A stretch of 64,000 nt of DNA, from NCBI GenBank assembly GCA_013306675.1, contig JABLUY010000001.1:62001-126000 (forward strand), read 5' to 3'. Made by a program: the position numbers and the translations under genes. Source of the stretch: Thraustochytrium sp. TN22 (Eukaryota > Sar > Bigyra > Thraustochytrida > Thraustochytriidae). Position 1 is the stretch's first letter; every line of letters begins with the position of its first letter. The notes below the pieces were generated by a model. It made no database searches and was not told the origin of the DNA. It saw only the letters and a list, made by a program, of their open reading frames with translations. Below are positions 1 through 11,100 of this stretch, in pieces.

Positions 1-335
1 TGCGCTACGTGTACGTGCCAGCCACCTTTAGCTTCGCGGCCATGATGTTTGGCGCCACGCTGCTGAACCGCAAGGTCGTGACGGCCGCCACCTTTGGCGC
101 CGTCTTCGTGGGCCTCATATTCGCCACGCTCGTGGCCACCGTGCTCACGCAAGAGGTGCACATCCCGGTCGTCAGCACGCAAAAGCTCATTATCGTCTGC
201 CCCGCTTCGCAAGGAGGGGCTTCCAACGTTACGGCACTCGAGCAGCTCTCGGACCTGCTCGACACGAGCAGCCTCGCCCAGCGCGTGCTACGCCTCATCG
301 GCGCCGCGCCCAGCAGCGCATGTGGTCCGTCCTGA
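1..335 (+). CDS. C-terminal end of a membrane protein (5' end outside window)
   Basis: The frame is open from the left edge of the window to a TGA at 333-335, so only the last ~110 residues are visible. Two hydrophobic stretches, around FAAMMFGATLLN and AATFGAVFVGLIFATLVATV, look like transmembrane helices. A polar tail with a Ser/Leu-rich helical segment follows. I do not recognise the family. No start codon is expected here because the frame continues upstream, and a small soluble protein is unlikely given the two helices. It converges with the minus-strand Coa1-like gene about 100 bp away. Confidence 0.5.
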   Translation, partial: RYVYVPATFSFAAMMFGATLLNRKVVTAATFGAVFVGLIFATLVATVLTQEVHIPVVSTQKLIIVCPASQGGASNVTALEQLSDLLDTSSLAQRVLRLIGAAPSSACGPS

Positions 336-434
336 GGCCAGGCCGGCCGGGCAACATGGACTTTGAAAGACCTGATTTCTGATCCGAACCGCCAGCGGCA
401 CGCGCACATGTGCCCACGGCAGGACCCCGGCAGC

Positions 435-1157
435 TCATGCGCCCGGACGCGAGCGAACTTCGGCCTGCAGACGATCAATGGACACTGGCGCGCCCTCCGG
501 CGTGAGCATGTCCAGCTCTGTAACTATCCACTCGTTGCGCTGTGTGTCGCGCACCGCCTGTGCTTTGACCGTGTACCTGTTGGACACCACCTCGGTGCCA
601 AAGTCGAAGCTGGCGGCGTTGGCGCTGAATTGGCCTTGTACTGATCCCTTGAGTCCGAGCGAGGGCGCGCCCAGACGCGCCTGCAGCTGGCTCACAGCCG
701 CCTTGACGGCGCGGTGCTGGCGCGGCTGGTAGTAGCGCACGAACCAGTAGCCGCCGCCCAGCCCAATACTGGCGCCCAGCACCAGCGACACGCCCAGCTG
801 CATGAGCATGTCGCGCGGCTCGCGCCGCTGCATCCCCTTGGCCAGCTGCTCCGCGTCGTGCTTGCGCTGCTGCTCCAGCGCCTTCTCGCGCCACTCCGCG
901 AAGTACTCCTCAGCGCCCAGCAGCTTGCCGCCCATGATGAGCGCGACGGCCATCGCCGACGCGCGGAAGAACTTCCACACCGGCAGCGGTGGGCCCTCGT
1001 CCATCGCCTCCTGCCTCGCGCGCGCCTGCGCCGCCTGCTGTGCCGCCTGCTGCCGCTGCGCCATGTCGCGGGTCACCACGCGCGGCTGGTACCCGGGCCC
1101 ATCCGGCGCGCGCCGCCGCGCCGCCGCGGCCAGCCCGCGCACGCCGCGCGGCATCAT
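435..1157 (-). CDS. Coa1/Tim21-like mitochondrial inner-membrane protein
   Basis: About 240 residues from the ATG at 1157. The open frame runs on to 1523, but the extra 122 residues are only translated microsatellites (CR, QL and QK runs), so I start at the MMPRG methionine. The N-terminus is Arg/Ala-rich and lacks acidic residues, like a mitochondrial presequence. Two hydrophobic segments follow, near residues 66-82 and 118-140; the second is Gly-rich (VLGASIGLGGGYWFV). The last ~95 residues form a small alpha/beta-like domain with alternating strands and a closing EWIVTELDML segment. This layout resembles the Coa1 family (cytochrome oxidase assembly) or the related Tim21 fold. The family call is by overall pattern only; no catalytic residue supports it. 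Confidence 0.45.
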   Translation of the reverse strand: MMPRGVRGLAAAARRRAPDGPGYQPRVVTRDMAQRQQAAQQAAQARARQEAMDEGPPLPVWKFFRASAMAVALIMGGKLLGAEEYFAEWREKALEQQRKHDAEQLAKGMQRREPRDMLMQLGVSLVLGASIGLGGGYWFVRYYQPRQHRAVKAAVSQLQARLGAPSLGLKGSVQGQFSANAASFDFGTEVVSNRYTVKAQAVRDTQRNEWIVTELDMLTPEGAPVSIDRLQAEVRSRPGA

Positions 1158-1523
1158 CCTCCTCCGCCCCGCTCGCGCCGCGACCTCGCGCTTGGCTTTC
1201 TGCTTTTGCTTTTGCCTTTGCTTTTGCTTTTGCGTTTGCTTTGGCGCCGGTGGCGGGCGACCACTGCGACCTCGCCTACAGTCACAGTGCCAGTGCCAGT
1301 GCAGTGTGGCCACCACCACTGCGTACCTGTTGACCTCACAGACAACCTTGGGCTCGAGCTGGAGCTGGAGCTGGAGCTGGAGCTGGAGCTCGACACTGGC
1401 TTGGCATCGACTTCGACAGCGGCATCGGCATCGGCATCGGCGTCGTTTTGGGCTTGAGCTCGAGCTCGGGCTCCTCGAGCGGGACGTGGACCTCGACATG
1501 GCGAACCTGACCGACGCCGTCAT
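1158..1523. repeat. Microsatellite cluster upstream of the Coa1-like gene
   Basis: Short tandem repeats follow one another: TTTTGC-type hexamers at about 1195-1244, CAGTGC units at about 1284-1305, GGAGCT hexamers at about 1353-1391 and GCATCG hexamers at about 1421-1440. All frames stay open across them, which explains the spurious long reading frames. The CAGTGC block lies 130-150 nt upstream of the ATG at 1157. From here to 1894 I see no gene. Confidence 0.7.
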
Positions 1524-1894
1524 TCGGCTCTCCCTTTATCAAGCAAGAGTTGCTGGCTTTGCAAAGTGCGAAGGTCAAGGTAAGCGTAGAAGCTTGCCAG
1601 GGCTGATCAATGCACGCCATGGGCGAGGCTGAATCTCTTTGCGTGCAAATGTGCACCAAGCCCAGGACATGTCGTAGAGCTCAAAATTTTCTTTGAATGA
1701 ATGACGCAGCTCTCTTGGCGGAGCTCTAAAAGCTAGAGATTGCGCCCTGGAAGGCGGCGAGCGCGGCAAGAGCGGCGCGTGCAGTGCTGGGCATTGTCGC
1801 AAGCGGAAGTGAATTGAGGCGCAGTACAGTGAAAGCTTCACAGGTACTCGGGTTCTGGGCGCCAGATGGCGGGCTGACAGCCGATCGCCTCAAA

Positions 1895-3691
1895 TTAAGG
1901 AGAGTTCGCGGTGAGGACCGGAAGGGAGCCACCCAAATCCTGGTCGTCATCCGCAGCCGGGTCGTCATCCGCAACCTGGTCGCCATCCGCAACCTGGTCG
2001 CCATCCGCAAAACGATCGCCGGTGGCGTCGGTGGTGAGGTTGTCAAAGTTGAGCTTAACGATGGGCTGGGAGCTCGATCCTACACCCGAATCGCAAGACT
2101 CGGAAGACGGCGCGTCCGCCGTCTCCGAGCCCCGCGAGACGGGGGCAGGAGAGCTCACCTCACCCGAATCGCCGTGCTCGAAGGACGGCGCGTCCGCCGT
2201 CTTCGAGCACCGCGAAACGGGGGGAGGAGAGCTCGCCTCCGCGCCCGGATCACAAGACTCGGAAGACGGCGCGTCCGCCATCTCCGAGCCCTGCAACACG
2301 AGGGGAGAAGAGCTCGCCTCCGAGCCCGAGTCGCGGGACTCGGGAGACAACGCGTCCGTCGTCTCCGAGCCCCGGGAGCCCGGGCTACCCACCTTGTCCG
2401 CCGTCAGGTCACGCATGGCGATGATCCTGCGGCGAAGGTCGCCCACCTTCTTCATGAAGCGCGGGTAGCACCCGCGCGGCTGCTGGACGCCCGGGCGGTC
2501 CTGACGCATGTCCATGTCCACCACCTCCAGCGCCGCCGTGCGCAGCTCGCGGTTTTGCGCGACTAGCTCGCGCCTATCGGACACGAGCGTTGCGATCAGG
2601 GCGCGGGCCGCCGCCAGCTTGGCTGCGAGCTCCTTGTCATCCTTGAGGAGATCCTTGGCAGCCATGAGCTCCTTGTCCTTCTCGTTGATCGCCGCCTGCA
2701 TCAGCTTGCTGTCCTGCTCCTTGGCCTGCATCATGGCGCGCCACGACGCATTCTGCTTGGAGGCCGAGGCGAGCTGCTCGCCGAGCGCGACCAAGCGCGC
2801 CTGCATCTCCGAGCGCTCAGCGTTCGCCTCGTCGACCTCCTGCTCCAGAGCCGTGATCTTCAGCTTGTCCTCGGTCCTCTTCAGGGTTGCCTTGGCCAGC
2901 TTGGTGTTGGCGCTGGCCAGCTTCTCGGCCGGGCTCGCATCCTTGCCCTTCTCGGTGCCGCCCTTGGGGACGGGCGACGTGAAAGCGGATCTCGCCATGG
3001 CTGTCGAGTCCGGCGTCTCGAATTCGGAGGCCGCCGAAGCGTCGCTCGGGGCCGGCGAACCCGCACGGCGCGCCTGAGCCTTGCGCACAGAAGCACGAAG
3101 CTTCATGACGCGATCGTTCGCCTCGTCCAGGCGCTCCTGCATGGCCTTGCGCATGCCCAGGTGCTCCCGCGCAGCCTCCTTGAAGTCCTGCGCCTGCTTC
3201 TTGGCCTTGCGCTCCGAGCTGCGCGACTCGGACAGCTGCGCACGAAGGGCTAGGTTCTTCTCCCGGAAGCCACCCAGCTGCGTAGCAGCCTCGTCCTGCT
3301 GCTTCTTCAGCTTGTCGTTCTCCTTCTTGAGCTCCAGCACCTGCGCCTTGGCCTTGCGCTCCGAGCTGCGCGCCTCGGACTTCTCGGCACGAAGAGCGTT
3401 GTTCTGCTCCTTGAGGCCGCCCGCCTGAGCAAGGGAATCCTCCAGCTTGCTGCGCTCCTTCTTGAGCTCGTCGTTCTCCTCCTTGAGCTTGTTGTTCTGG
3501 CCCTGGAGCTTGTTCAGCTTCGCCTGAAGCTTGGCCAGCTTGGTCACGAGAGCGGCGTGGTCCGCGCCCTCGTCCGCCTTGGTCGGACCGTTCACCTTGA
3601 CGCTGCTGCACTTCGCTGCGACCTTGCGGCCCTCCTTCTGGCCGCCCACCTCGTGGCGGCCCGTGTTGGTAACATCCTTGAAGACCGGCAT
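1895..3691 (-). CDS. Coiled-coil protein with degenerate Ser/Pro/Glu-rich C-terminal repeats
   Basis: 598 residues from the ATG at 3691; the frame extends to a GTG at 3781 but MPVFKDV is the first ATG. Residues ~45-200 and ~250-410 are long Lys/Glu/Leu heptad-rich coiled coils. A short duplicated block is visible: SEARSSERKAKAQ and SESRSSERKAKKQ. A Ser/Pro-rich linker separates the coils. After a basic segment (RFMKKVGDLRRRI) the C-terminus has about four imperfect ~28-residue repeats of the type GSETADAPSSESCDSG, then an Asp-rich run built on ADGDQV. No enzymatic motif is present. It is probably a structural or scaffold protein; I do not recognise a family. GCTC-type short repeats lie upstream of the start. 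Confidence 0.7.
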   Translation of the reverse strand: MPVFKDVTNTGRHEVGGQKEGRKVAAKCSSVKVNGPTKADEGADHAALVTKLAKLQAKLNKLQGQNNKLKEENDELKKERSKLEDSLAQAGGLKEQNNALRAEKSEARSSERKAKAQVLELKKENDKLKKQQDEAATQLGGFREKNLALRAQLSESRSSERKAKKQAQDFKEAAREHLGMRKAMQERLDEANDRVMKLRASVRKAQARRAGSPAPSDASAASEFETPDSTAMARSAFTSPVPKGGTEKGKDASPAEKLASANTKLAKATLKRTEDKLKITALEQEVDEANAERSEMQARLVALGEQLASASKQNASWRAMMQAKEQDSKLMQAAINEKDKELMAAKDLLKDDKELAAKLAAARALIATLVSDRRELVAQNRELRTAALEVVDMDMRQDRPGVQQPRGCYPRFMKKVGDLRRRIIAMRDLTADKVGSPGSRGSETTDALSPESRDSGSEASSSPLVLQGSEMADAPSSESCDPGAEASSPPPVSRCSKTADAPSFEHGDSGEVSSPAPVSRGSETADAPSSESCDSGVGSSSQPIVKLNFDNLTTDATGDRFADGDQVADGDQVADDDPAADDDQDLGGSLPVLTANSP

Positions 3692-4475
3692 GCTGTCGTG
3701 AGGGAGGGAGGCTGAAGTGATGTTCAGGTCAACCGCTTGATGCTCACCGCTCCTGCGCTGCAGGGTTTTGCCGCTGCTCACCTCTTGCCTGCTTCGCTCG
3801 CTCGCTCACCCGCTCGTTCACTCACTCGCTCGCTGCTGATGCCGCCGCTGCTGCCGCTCGCAACCGCTGCTGCTCCCGTTTGCTTGACGCAATCGGGTTT
3901 TGCTGCCGAGCCGCACGACGCAGGCCAACGACCTCCCTGAAGGATGGGAGGGGCAAAACAGGCTCGCTGGCAGCTCGAGCCTGCCAGTGATAAGCCAGAG
4001 GAGCGTCCTCTGGCACCTAACGGGCTTGGATGTGAGTGTCGCCCCTGAAGCGCTTCCCAGTGATGGGCTAGGAGGAGCCGCCTCTGTTGCCAGAGGAGCC
4101 CGAGAGCCGAACACGCGGCGCTCACTAGGACGAAACCGTTCGATCTCTGTCTCGGCCCCTTTTAGCCTCACGGCCTCTCATGCGCGCGCGAGCGTTAAGA
4201 CCTTCGCACTGGACGAAACGTCGAAACGCTGCAAGAAGTCCAAAGGCCCACGCAGGCATCCGAGCACCTGGCTCGCAAGTTGCGCGGCGCACGACGCCCT
4301 GGAGCGAAACCACGCGAGCCGAAGCTCCTTGTCCCTGGGCCGTCCGGCGGAGATCGCCAGCGAGCGTGGGTGACGGTTAGGGTAGTTAGGCTAGTGCGCC
4401 GCGGCAGCGTGGCAGAGGAGAGAGATCAAATCGCCTGCCCACGAGGCCACCTGAAGGGGCGGCGGGCGGTGCGGG

Positions 4476-4508
<33 letters not shown>

Positions 4509-7031
4509 GGCGGCGCGGCGCAAGGCAGGCTCGCCCGAAGGATGAAGCCAGGCGACGAGCGCGGTGCGGGCGCCGCGGCGCAGGGCGGGCGAAACCGACA
4601 GGGCTCGAACGATCAAAGTCGAGCCCAAGCTCAGCTCCCGAAAGCTTGTGATCGACTGCGACGAGCGAGCGCCAGCCGCTGCGATGGCCTCGGGACGCGG
4701 CTGGGGTCAAGCTGGGTCGAGCAGAGCAGCTGCACGGTCGTCGGTTTCTTTTGAAAACTGCGACCATGCGGGATGTGGTCAAGTGCCCTCCGCGCACCTT
4801 CGACGTCGACGTGAGCCTGGACAAGCGAGGCGGTGCAGCCGGGGTAGTCTCAACGTGATCCGTGAGGTCGATTGCGGTCAGCGAGCTCAGCCTGGCTCGA
4901 GGCAGAGGGAGTCGGTTGCGAGCCATGAAACCGGTCAAGGTCGCGTGCAGCGCGACCAAGTCGCCCGTCAGCGCCATCATCAAGCTCAAAGGCAGAGCTT
5001 TCTCCGAGAGCATGGGATATGAGGTAACCGCAGGCCTGAGTCTGTAGCTCGCGCCCTCTCCTCGCCTTCGCGCTGCGCTGGGACATTGTAAGGAAGCTGC
5101 TCATGCGCTCCTTCAGGCTGCATCATTCATGTTGCGCGGCTGTGGACGAAGACCTCTGCTGAAAAGCGTAGGCCGGTCTACCTATCACCCCACCACACCG
5201 GTCTGGCGCGGCGTGCTGGCTCCGGATCACGTTTCGGGGTGACACAGAACTTCCCAGAGCGCAGAGAGTCTCACAGCACCAACCTTCCGACGCCTAGCAA
5301 CGTGATGGACGCGCCGCCGCATGTTTCCTGCCCGTCGGCAGTGTCAGGCACAGGGAGCAGCTCTCTCCAGCTTGGGAAGCTATCACGGCTTTCGACGTTT
5401 CACAAGAATCAGGTGATACGTCCAAACAAGGCGACTGGACAGACCGTGTACCCCCACGGCGCAGTGTGCGCTGCAGTCTGTGCGTGAGTGGATGGACTCG
5501 CGCCGCGAGGCTGCAGGTTGCAGCGCGTCAGGCGATCATTTGCACGATGTACTTACTTGAGCCGGAGCGCGCTCAAGTGCGGCAACGTGTGGCGTTGCGG
5601 GTGGCCAGCTTCCTGCCCCTCCTTCCCTCCCCCGGCCCGTGTGAGCTCGCTGACGCACGCGCCGCGGAGCACCAAGTGGCGTCTCACAGCGGCCAGCAAC
5701 TATCTCCTCTTGGCTTCCCCGAGCTCAGGATGGCGGCGCGTCGCGTGGCGCACGAACGCCAATCAAGCCAAGGAAGCCGAGCGTGGTTGCGGGCGAGGCG
5801 AGCAGGCGAGGCGCTGTGCGGCGCCGCAGCGCGGCGCCGCAGCGCGGTGGGCAGGCCTGTGGAACGCAATGGATGGTGCGAGTGTAGGGCTGGCGAAGCG
5901 CTTGACTCACAGTCAACATGCTGGCCTGCGCTGGCCTGGTGCGTGCAGCGCATGTTGGCGCACACGCACGCATTCTGCCTCCCGGCAGTGCTTTTGCAAG
6001 CTCAAAGCCGGGCAGACGTCGCGGTGGAGACCGCCAGTGGCGCGCCTGGCACCAGCTGCCCTGTCCCGCCCGCCTGACGTCGTGCGTTGCCCCGGACGCA
6101 CCGGTGGAAGTGACTCGCTCGGACATCCCGGACTCGAGGCAGGCGAAGGAAAAGACCAGCACCAAGCGACTCGGCGACTGTCGCGCGGCTGTCGCGCGGC
6201 GACTGCGCGCACGTCAAGCAGGCGCTCACCGACGTAGATGTTGTTCGCGCGACTCGCAGTTGAGCAAGTTCGTCCGCCTCTTTTCCAGCTCGGACGTAGC
6301 GCGCCGATGGCCAACCCTCCGAGGGCGCTAATGACCAGCCCTCCGAGCCCTCGTGCCTCGCTTGCTGCTCTTGTGCTTGCGCTGCGGCCTCGCCCCGGGC
6401 GCGAGTCATCCTTGCGCCCGGCTCGCAAGCCGCGCGCCAGTCGTTGCGTGCAGAAGAGCGGCGAGCGGCTTGGCAATGGAACAAGAGCGAGACCGTGATT
6501 TTGGTCATGCTGGCTGAGCAGCCGCGCGCCGTGGCGGCCGAGGTGAACAGGAAAGCATGCCACGGAAGGCATGCCAAAAAAGTCAACCAACGACGTCTAC
6601 ACCCCGTGACCCTTTGCACGGCTGCTTCTCGCGGCCGCCGCAGTCAACTTGAACGGCTTGAGAGCGGCCCGGCCACTTTCCGACTTGAAGGCATTCTCTT
6701 TGAGTCATCGACGCTTCGCTGACAACTGTCGTAACTAACTTACGCACGGGCGGCGCGCAGGACTGCCACTGCACTCGCAGCATGAGGCCTGGCCAGATCG
6801 AGTCATCTCTGCAGACTCACTGTCAGACTCGGAAGCGGGGCTTCGGGGAGCCGCGGCAGATGCCAGAGGTTGTTCGAGTTGTCGGCGAGGATCGCTTCCG
6901 ATGTCAGTCCGTGCCGTGTTCCGAATCTTCCGATGTCAGTCCGTGCAAGATCATGATTGCGACGTGAAACTGGAGATTGCGACTCTGCTTTCACCAGTGA
7001 CTCAACGCTTTGGTAGCCCCCAACCATTGGA

Positions 7032-7047
7032 CTACTAGTACTAGTAG
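7032..7047. repeat. 16-bp perfect palindrome
   Basis: CTACTAGTACTAGTAG is identical to its reverse complement. It stands alone in gene-free DNA about 1.1 kb upstream of the surface-protein gene. Confidence 0.85.
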
Positions 7048-7329
7048 GCTACCACTGGCAGGCCGCGGCAGCACATGCAGTGTCGTTACTCCAAACGCTG
7101 GAAGGAGGGAGGTACGGGTACTTTCTTCCTGAATGAGAATGGTAGCCCAGAACGATCCAAGCCGATGCCAACGACTGCCACAATGGCCGGGGTGTGCGGT
7201 GTGAACCATGAGGCGACGCACGCTTGGCCGCTGCACGGCGCCACTGCAACTCTCCACCCACCCGCCCCTCCGAGTCGTGGGCTCGCCGCGGGGGCGGGCG
7301 AGCTTTAGAGTCTTCAGAGCGTCGGCGCC

Positions 7330-7344
7330 TGCACTGCCAGTGCA
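7330..7344. promoter_or_regulatory. CACTG-S-CAGTG inverted repeat, copy 1
   Basis: TGCACTGCCAGTGCA is an inverted repeat of TGCACTG around one base. The same 15-mer occurs again at 38312-38326, and its 11-bp core lies upstream of the second patched-like gene at 34651-34661. It could be a binding site for a dimeric factor; only the sequence identity is observed. Confidence 0.35.
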
Positions 7345-7979
7345 GCCGCGCGAGTTTACGCCGCTGCATGCAGTGGCTGGTCGCGCTGGAGGCAGCGCCC
7401 GGCCCGCGCCAGGGCGACGTCACGCCCCATGTCTCATGGGTCGCGGCCTGATTGGCAGTGGAGGTACGGCCCGTACATCGGCCGCGCGTGCAGGCTGCAC
7501 CCAGGCAGCCCAGGCTGTGGTGGTCGCTCGGTGGCCAGCACGCGGCCGCGGCGCGCTCGCCCTGCACACGATGGCAATGCCGGGTGCGGTGCGGCCGCTT
7601 TGTGATGCCGCGGACAGCCGATCCCGTCGGCGGCTCAGGCTGGCCTGTTGTCGTGAGTCCTCAGAGTCACGGCCAGCAGGCCGCCAACTCTTGAAGCTCG
7701 ACTCGGAGCCAGGGCCGGGCGAGCCAGGGGAGCAGTGGATCGAGGCCGGTGCACAGTGCACACGAATGTCCGAGTCGTGACTCAAACCAGCCTGCACGCG
7801 ATCTGGGCGCACCCCGCGGCAGCGCCGGCGCCTCGCGTGTTGCCTCGCGGGCCGCCTCGCGTGCCTCGGCGAGGCGGCGTGCGCCCACTTCGCGTGCCGT
7901 GACCGCGTGTTGGGCTCACTTCGCATGGCGCCGCGGCAAGGAAAACAAAACAGGGGCGTGCGCCCGAGACGCCCGGCCA

Positions 7980-7986
7980 CCACTGG
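7980..7986. promoter_or_regulatory. CCACTGG core ~140 nt upstream of the surface-protein start
   Basis: CCACTGG, followed by CAG, lies 138-144 nt upstream of the ATG at 8124. Four other secreted or membrane protein genes here have the same core or its reverse complement at a similar distance. Confidence 0.3.
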
Positions 7987-8123
7987 CAGCCACGCGCGGG
8001 CCACGCGCGGCGACGCGAGTCAGCACAGATTGAAGTCGGCGCTTGGGCGCTTCGGCAGCGCAGCAGCAAATCACGAATCTCGCTTTGGGCTTGAGGTGGG
8101 CGACGGGCAAGGGCGAGCGAAAG

Positions 8124-11100
8124 ATGGGGGGGGCGGGAAAGAAGGCGCTGGCGGCGGTGGTCGGCGCCTTCATGGTGGCGATGGCCGTGACGCTGGAGAT
8201 GGTCACTGCTGCTTCGCTCGCTGCGATGCCGAGGGGGGGTGCAATCGGTACGATGACGTCTTGCGTGTACCCGGGCACGAGGCACCACCAGTGGCGGACC
8301 TGGAACGGGCAAACGGGCGTGTGGGCTCTCCTGGAGCCCGGGCCGGAGCCGTCGGATGTTAGGATTGTATCGAACGTAGGCAGCGTCGAGGCCTGCAAAA
8401 ACGAGTGCCTTTGGCACTTCAGGGAGAGCTGGGAGCGTGGCGTCAACATCCGCTATCAGAATGGAGGTTGGGAATGGTGGCATAAGAAGGATCACGGGGG
8501 TTACATAAGCCACAGCGGTTCTGGCTGGTATAACGACCATTGTACCGATGTGATGATCACGCCATGCCACAGGGCCAAGTTCTGGAAAGATAGTGGCTAC
8601 TCAGGCGCTGTGCTTCTGGAGACCTCCTATGGAGCGGACTGGTCCATCGCCGGCAAGAGCACTCTAGGTCAGATGAGCTCCTACAAGATGTGGGTGCGCG
8701 ACGTCGGGTCGGGCCAGACCCCGGAGATGTGCCAAAACCTGATCGGAGACACTGATTTCACTACATACGCAGATGTCTGCCTGTCCTACGTGTACGACTA
8801 TACCTCCAGCAAGTGCAAGCTGTACGCTGGGACAGCCAGTGATGAGGGCTACTCTGCAACTCCCACCAGCGTGACGACCTTCACCGGCAACCTGTACTGC
8901 GACCAGATGTTCAAGCAATTCGCGGTCGACATCTACAGAGAGCCTGGCTGCAGCAAGTTGGGATCTCTCTACGAGTGGTCTACTCTCAGCGGCGGCTCCC
9001 TCGACGGCGTTTCAAACTTCCACGCGTGTCGCCGAGAGTGCCAGAAGCGCGACGATTGCTACATCTTCGACTACTTGCCCACCACGAAGCAGTGCTGGCT
9101 CAAAGGACGCGACAACGGCAACAGGGAGTTCCGTTCGCACTCTTCGGTTTACATCGGCCACAAGTACTGCCCCACGTGCCGCCTGGGCTACTTCGTCGAT
9201 GCCAGCATCACCGGCACGCACGATCAGTGCTCGCCTTGCCCAGACGGATCCTTCTGCGAGCCGGAGCAAGACCCCGTCGCGTGCTACAGCTCCGATCTCT
9301 GCGAGCCTTTTGGGACCTCCCGGCCGGCGTCAGACTGCCCGAGCACCCACTACTGGACCGGAACCGCCTGCGCGGAGCGCGCGTGCCTCTCTGAGAAGGG
9401 TCACTGCGGACAGGGAACCTGCTGGGGCTACGTCGATGCCGGTGAAAGCTATGGCGATGGGGACTGCGACAGTTGCGTGAGCAATAAGTTCTCTGGCCGA
9501 GGCTGCGAACACCACATCTGCCACGACTCGACGCTTGGCGCCGCGCTGGCGACGCTGCCCTTCACCTCGCCGTCGACCTTCCCGTTCGAGGATTACTACA
9601 AGCCGACCGAGGTGGTCTTCGCCCAGACGCTGGAGAACGGCGAGGTCGCCGTCACGGCGTACTTCAACTCCGCCGTTCATTCGGACGCTGTTCAAGGCTT
9701 CCAGCTGACCGTGACCGGGCTTCCAGGGAGCGTCACACTCGCGAACGACGTCGCATGCGACGGGCTAGACCAGGTCCAGCAAGGCGGCGACGGCACCTTT
9801 GCGCTGGAGCGCGTTCTTGGCGCGAGCTACGAGGTGTGCCTGGAGACCGTCTACGCGAGCGGTCGCTCCTTGATCCCGCACAGCTGGTCGAACCTCGCCG
9901 ACAACACGGATCTCGACCGCAGCAAGTGGAAGCTCTGCGAGGAGCGCACGGTCAAGTGGCAGGCCAAGGTGAAGTTCGTCGTCACAGACAAGAGTGGCTC
10001 GACCCTCATGCCGGACATCGACATCGACTTCAGCATTGCCAACGACCAGGACGGCATCACCAGGCAACTCTCGACCATTCACGGGTCGCCCACCGAGGTG
10101 GATGTTCTCGTCGAGAACAGCGACAATACTGCTGCCACGAACCTCTTCGTGCACTCGGCGGTCAAGCAAGTCGGCAGTAGCGACATCCGCCTGTGCGGCA
10201 CGACGCGCTGCGACTACGACTCCGTGGAGAGCAGCAGCCTAGCCCTGGGCAACCCGGCGTCCTCCGTTGTGGCCATCAGCCACGAGGAGAACGAGGTGGT
10301 CATCTACCTCGTGGACCTCACCTCGCGCGTGGTGAGCGGCAACGTGCTGTTTCCGAGTGCCGATGTCGACTTCGACGCCTCCTCGTGCGGCGTCTTTAAC
10401 GTCTCTGTGACGGCCTACGACAAGGCCACCGACGAGGCCTTCATCAACACAACAACGAACGCCGACGGATACTTTGAGCTTGGCGTCACGATGGGCGCCA
10501 CCTACTACCTGACCTTTGAGCTAGGCAATCACAGCTTCGTGCCGGCGAGCGATGACGCGACGGCCATCAGCTTTATGGACGCCAGCACCGGCGTCCCCGT
10601 GAGCGATGACGACATCTCTGGCATCCGGATCGTGCACGATGAGGTACGCACGCTTTCGGTGTACGCGGCCGCCACGGAGTGCGGCATCCGACTGCGCGAC
10701 ACGGTGCTCAACCTGACGCTGGCCTCTGGCTGCGCGTGGCAGACCTTCGATCTGAGCCTGGACAGCACTCTGCACGAGTACCTGGTGCCGGCCACATCCT
10801 TCGACTGGACCATGATCATCGGCGACGAGGAGGTCGAGACGAGCTACGCGTGGCAGTTTCCGGTCCCGGCGAACCGCACGCTGAACACTTTGGATGGCGA
10901 CGATGAGATCCACTTCGTGCACCAGCCCGTGCCCGTGCTGGACTACGCGATGGACGGCGTCGATGTCGACACCAGCGCCTGCGCGAGCGGTGCCTTCGAC
11001 ATAGTGGTGGAAGGCAGCGAGACGCGCACATTGAAGGTGGGCAGCACGCAGACGTACGACGGGAGCGAGTGTTATGAGCTGCCGTCCGGGTCGCGCATCG

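Larger units (their letters stand above)
3692..7979. other. Long gene-free stretch (4.3 kb)
   Basis: I found no frame with convincing composition, domain or splice pattern. The stretch holds a GGC-rich trinucleotide run at about 4478-4515, a 19-bp direct repeat (core TTCCGATGTCAGTCCGTGC) at about 6896 and 6927, and the two palindromes listed separately. A short peptide near 4770-5047 on the plus strand has protein-like composition but is broken and unrecognised. Confidence 0.5.

Noticed and set aside
435-1523. Full 362-residue frame of the Coa1-like gene
   Set aside because: The first 122 residues translate microsatellites (CR, QL, QK runs) and the frame starts outside a credible presequence; the ATG at 1157 gives a mitochondrial-like start.
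4377-4391. TTAGGG-like sequence as a telomeric remnant
   Set aside because: Only one degenerate unit; not a tandem array.
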